This document shows, piece after piece, positions 61,003 to 64,000 of a stretch of DNA of 64,000 nt. Where the stretch lies: NCBI GenBank assembly GCA_014879565.1, contig JACSRW010000022.1, forward strand, positions 1 to 64,000, read 5' to 3'. The DNA is from Chitinophagaceae bacterium. GTDB lineage: Bacteria > Bacteroidota > Bacteroidia > Chitinophagales > Chitinophagaceae. A model generated the notes under the pieces. That model was not told where the DNA came from and made no database searches. It worked only from the letters and a program-made list of their open reading frames with translations. How positions within the stretch are numbered: the first letter of the stretch is position 1; each line of letters begins with the position of its first letter. Position numbers and translations under genes: made by a program.

Positions 61003-62565
61003 TTAGAAGGGTGTATCCTCATCATCCGGCAGATCATTCATCCGGCTGCCGGTTTGTACAAATACTTTGGCACCTCCGTCACTGTCCACATCACTTACCG
61101 GTTTCCAGTTACCACCCAGGCCCGAAGTGCCGAAGCCACCGTCATCTTCCACAAATTTCTGGATATGCAGCAGGGCTCTGAGTTTGATAGTTTCAAGGGA
61201 ACCGTTCCGGTGTTTGGCTATACGCACATGTGTTTCGCCCCGGTTGTTCTCCCCCATTTCATTGGTGGTGATATCGTAGTATTCAGGACGGTACAGGAAC
61301 ATAACCATATCCGCATCCTGTTCAATGGCTCCCGATTCCCGCAGGTCACTCAGCTGCGGCATTTTATTTCCGTCTTTACCGGCCCCCCGGGTTTCCACAG
61401 CCCGGCTCAGCTGGGAAAGCGCGATAATGGGAATACTGAGTTCCTTGGCAAGTCCTTTCAGGTTTCGGGAGATATTACTGATCTCCTGTTCCCGGTTGCT
61501 GTTCCGGTTTTCACCGGTACCGCTCATGAGCTGGAGGTAGTCAATAATCACCATCCCGATATTGTGTTTATTCTTGAGCCGGCGGCATTTGGCGCGGAGT
61601 TCAAAAATGTTCAGGGCCGGTGTGTCGTCAATAAAGAGCGGAGCCTGCGCCAGCCTTTGTACCCCTTTGGCATAAAGCTGTTTCATTTCATGCTCTTCCA
61701 TTTTACCCCGGCTTATTTTTTCCAGCCAGATCTCACTTTCAGCGGACAGGATACGCTGTACCAGCTGACCGGCACTCATCTCGAGTGAGAATACGGCTAC
61801 ACCGGTTGGCTTGGAAGGATTCATCACCGCGTTTCTTGCCAGGTTGAGGGCAAAAGCAGTTTTACCCACGGCAGGTCTGGCCGCCAGAATAATCAGGTCG
61901 GTACTCTGCCAACCATAGGTCACCCGGTCAAGCGAAGGGAAACCACTGGGCACCCCGGTCACATCTTCATTTTTATGCCGCAGGTCCTCTATCCGTTTGA
62001 TGGTATTAACCAGCACCGAGTCAATGGTTTCAAAATTCTTGCGCAGGTTATTATTGGTGATCTCAAATAATTTGCTCTCCGCGACATCCAGCAGGTCAAA
62101 TACATCGGTGGAATCTTCATAGGCATCCCCGATAATTTCGCCGCTGATCCGGATTAGTTCCCTTTGGATGAATTTCTGGAGAATAATCCGGGCGTGGGCT
62201 TCAATATTGGCCGCCGATACGACCGCATTGGTCAGTTTGGTAACATAATAAGCCCCGCCAACCAGATCTAGTTCCTCCCTGAAACGCAACTCTTCCGCCA
62301 CGGTCAGGATATCAATCGGCTGGCTTTTATTGGCCAGTCCCTGCATGGCGCTGAAGATCCGCTGGTGGGCCTCCACGTAGAAACATTCCGGTTTCAGAAT
62401 TTCCACAATGGTATCAAAGGCATTCTTTTCCAGCATGATAGCACCCAATACAGCTTCTTCAAGGTCTTTGGCCTGCGGGGGTACTTTGCCATACACCATT
62501 GTTCCCAGGTCAAGAGCTGATTTGCGTTTCGCTTTCCGGTCCTTATTGATATTTGTCAGATCCAT
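61003..62565 (-). CDS. dnaB: Replicative DNA helicase DnaB
   Basis: Hexameric 5'-3' helicase of the replisome, 520 aa from the ATG at 62565 (MDLTNINKDRKAK); an upstream TTG in frame was rejected. The N-terminal domain (PPQAKDLEEAVLGAIMLEKNAFDTI) is followed by the RecA-like domain with Walker A AARPAVGKTAFALN, SLEMSAGQLVQRIL, Walker B VIIDYLQLMSG and the arginine-finger region LRESGAIEQDADMVMFLYR. The length is typical of this phylum's DnaB. No intein is present. Confidence 0.95.
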   Translation of the reverse strand: MDLTNINKDRKAKRKSALDLGTMVYGKVPPQAKDLEEAVLGAIMLEKNAFDTIVEILKPECFYVEAHQRIFSAMQGLANKSQPIDILTVAEELRFREELDLVGGAYYVTKLTNAVVSAANIEAHARIILQKFIQRELIRISGEIIGDAYEDSTDVFDLLDVAESKLFEITNNNLRKNFETIDSVLVNTIKRIEDLRHKNEDVTGVPSGFPSLDRVTYGWQSTDLIILAARPAVGKTAFALNLARNAVMNPSKPTGVAVFSLEMSAGQLVQRILSAESEIWLEKISRGKMEEHEMKQLYAKGVQRLAQAPLFIDDTPALNIFELRAKCRRLKNKHNIGMVIIDYLQLMSGTGENRNSNREQEISNISRNLKGLAKELSIPIIALSQLSRAVETRGAGKDGNKMPQLSDLRESGAIEQDADMVMFLYRPEYYDITTNEMGENNRGETHVRIAKHRNGSLETIKLRALLHIQKFVEDDGGFGTSGLGGNWKPVSDVDSDGGAKVFVQTGSRMNDLPDDEDTPF

Positions 62566-62976
62566 TGTTACAGGGCGATAAAGATTCAACCATCAGTTTG
62601 CACTAATGACCACGGGCTTTTTCCAGGCTTGTTTTAAGAAAGGATTATTTCTTCGTTAAGGGAATGTTCCGTCAGTCAGATGGCGAAATAAAGTGCAAAA
62701 CAGGTTTGGACAAAATTTTTCTTTCTTCACCAGTTTTGCACCCTGATTTGAGGGTTATCCACATTCACTTTTTACGGCCCCGGCCATTGACAATTTACTA
62801 AAAAAGTCTGGTAAAAACACCTAACCCCTTTACTTAGCCATTGTTTAATTTTACACTTAATTATAACTCTGTACACAATAAACTGTAATTAACCGGAGTT
62901 ACAATAGCAGAAGTTCTTTTAAACCATTAACCCGCTGCAACCGTACCAATTTTTTATTTTAAAATCACTTTAGATT
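62566..62976. other. Long AT-rich intergenic region upstream of dnaB
   Basis: This 411-base region contains no supported gene. It holds a perfect DnaA-box match TTATCCACA (62755-62763) and a 9-bp inverted repeat GTGCAAAAC/GTTTTGCAC (62693-62701 and 62733-62741). A second inverted repeat, TAACTC/GAGTTA, lies at 62864-62901. Its right half is clearly AT-rich. It serves as the shared promoter area for dnaB and the hypothetical gene at 62977; no clean TAnnTTTG box was found in it. Confidence 0.6.
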
Positions 62977-63486
62977 ATGGAAACTAAGCAAACCAGCAGC
63001 CAGGCCCGCCCCGTTATCAGCCAGTCCCAGAACAACACAACCCTCTGGATCGGCCATCTGATGCCGCAAACCGAAGATCATCTTGCCGGCCAGACTTTTG
63101 TATGTCCCTCTGAAGGACTTGTGAATAATATCCAGGTTTTTGCCTCCGCGGTAACCCAGCCCGGAAAAGTAACCATGACCCTCCATGAATTTGACCCGCA
63201 GTCACGCACCTGGGGTAATGCCATTGCCAATAGTGAACGCCATGTGGACCGCAATGATGATACCCATTGGGTTCGTTTTGAAATGAATCCCGTAGAACTG
63301 AAAAAAGACAGCGCCTATGGGTTCCGTCTCCAGACTGAAGATGGTATAATCGGAATTGGCGAAGCCGCCACCGGCAACCGGCATCCTTTTACATTCGGAC
63401 ATGCCTGGAACGGACACAGCACGCATGACAAAGGAGATTTCTTCAGCTATTTCAGCCTGGCATTCAAAGTAGAACTTTGTGCCTGA
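62977..63486 (+). CDS. Beta-rich protein of unknown function
   Basis: A 169-aa protein with no signal peptide and no family I recognise. Its mixed polar, Trp- and Gly-containing strands (TTLWIGHLMPQTEDHLAGQTF, VNNIQVFASAVTQPGKVTMTLHEF, THWVRFEMNPVELKKDSAYGFRLQTEDG) look like a jelly-roll or carbohydrate-binding-like beta-sandwich. It is preceded by a long AT-rich leader and followed by a strong terminator, so it is a single-gene transcript, perhaps highly expressed. Confidence 0.6.
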   Translation: METKQTSSQARPVISQSQNNTTLWIGHLMPQTEDHLAGQTFVCPSEGLVNNIQVFASAVTQPGKVTMTLHEFDPQSRTWGNAIANSERHVDRNDDTHWVRFEMNPVELKKDSAYGFRLQTEDGIIGIGEAATGNRHPFTFGHAWNGHSTHDKGDFFSYFSLAFKVELCA

Positions 63487-63549
63487 GAAATACGCCTAGC
63501 TGAGACGGTAATACTATAAAAACCAATCGGTTGCAAAAATGCGACCCCC

Positions 63550-63596
63550 ACCCGTAACGGGCTCCCTTCCGGAAGCTCCTTACGGGTTTTTTTTTC
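63550..63596 (+). terminator. Strong terminator after the beta-rich protein gene
   Basis: ACCCGTAA (63550-63557) pairs with TTACGGGT (63580-63587), with an internal palindrome CTTCCGGAAG in the loop, followed by ten T to 63596. Confidence 0.9.
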
Positions 63597-63709
63597 AGAA
63601 ATACCGGAAAGTGGTATTGGAACTGAAAAGAAATTACCGCAATTTGTATGCAGGATTATGATCCGTACCGGAACTGCTATCAACTCAAACCGGTAACCAA
63701 TACCAACGC

Positions 63710-64000
63710 ATGCCTTTTTTTGACTTTCACCTGCATCCCGCCCTTAAAGCACAGTTTTCCTCCATTGCCCAAAAACCCTCTCCTTGGGAAAATATCCGTC
63801 TGCGTTTCCGGGACCCCGACCTGCTTTTACAAATACTGAAATGCCAGGGGATCAATGAGGTGGTGGATTCCCAGGCCTCCCTTGATCAGTTAATCAGCTC
63901 CGGCGTCAATCTGGTAGCGATTGCCCTGCATCCGCCGGAAGGAGCCATGATGCGGGACGGACTGATTCAAAAGATCGCGGAAGAGGAACAAACCCGTTAC
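63710..64000 (+). CDS. Membrane dipeptidase / amidohydrolase-like protein (N-terminal part, runs off window)
   Basis: The first 97 residues only. The protein opens MPFFDFHLHPALKAQF, where the HxH pair near the N-terminus is the metal-binding strand-one motif of the amidohydrolase superfamily, most like peptidase M19-type dipeptidases in this phylum. VAIALHPPEGAMM follows. The remaining ligands are outside the window, so the subfamily is not settled. It starts 113 bases after the upstream terminator. Confidence 0.55.
   Translation, partial: MPFFDFHLHPALKAQFSSIAQKPSPWENIRLRFRDPDLLLQILKCQGINEVVDSQASLDQLISSGVNLVAIALHPPEGAMMRDGLIQKIAEEEQTRY

Overview
The window looks like a chromosome segment of a Bacteroidota member, most likely a Chitinophagaceae-type organism. 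Four things support this. Many genes are preceded by the phylum's promoter pattern (TTG or TTTG, about 19-22 bases, TAnnTTTG), often only a few bases before the start codon, and Shine-Dalgarno sequences are scarce. PorT and C-terminal type IX secretion (T9SS) sorting domains are present. MraY carries a long insertion. The division cluster has the order mraZ-rsmH-ftsL-ftsI-murE-mraY-murD. No rRNA, tRNA, CRISPR array, insertion sequence or prophage was seen, so the content is mostly a core genome.

Layout: 1-7888 (minus) is the dcw cell-wall and division cluster, starting at mraZ and leaving the window inside murD. 8146-12228 holds a QueA-type protein, an orphan sensor kinase, YqgE and a ThuA-like secreted protein. 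12274-14087 (minus) is atpDC. 14282-18448 is a pair of head-to-head paralogous GT4 glycosyltransferases, the second translationally coupled to an MsbA-like ABC exporter. 18492-23267 holds an acyltransferase-like protein, dnaX and the pyruvate dehydrogenase E2 gene. 23349-30053 holds a phosphoesterase/beta-propeller fusion, a GbsR-type regulator, a CoA-binding protein, a secreted T9SS metalloprotease, a YkuK-like protein and engB. 30138-38524 holds ubiE-porT, a Wzi-like barrel, pyrC, a four-helix-bundle (S23/IVP) gene, a short MutS and an M1 peptidase. Heptamer repeat arrays run through this last stretch.

38698-50940 holds comM, a second ABC exporter, a rhodanese, a TonB receptor under a palindromic operator, and a DUF1800-DUF1501-haem lipoprotein operon. 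51025-54862 holds a thiolase, a secreted hypothetical protein, pyrD and a TerC protein. 54946-60225 holds a secreted caspase-like protein with a LecA-like domain and an outer-membrane partner, divergent from a TPR histidine kinase/LuxR response regulator pair, with a perfect 24-bp palindrome between them. 60229-64000 holds rsmE, dnaB, an unknown beta-rich protein and the start of an M19-like dipeptidase.

The observations most worth follow-up are: (i) an A10 run in dnaX placed exactly where a short gamma form would be made; (ii) degenerate heptamer arrays that begin at, or within a few bases of, the stop codons of five genes, two of them with inverted orientation bracketing the IVP gene; (iii) the palindrome linking the two-component system to the caspase-like operon; (iv) a palindromic operator overlapping the promoter of the TonB receptor.
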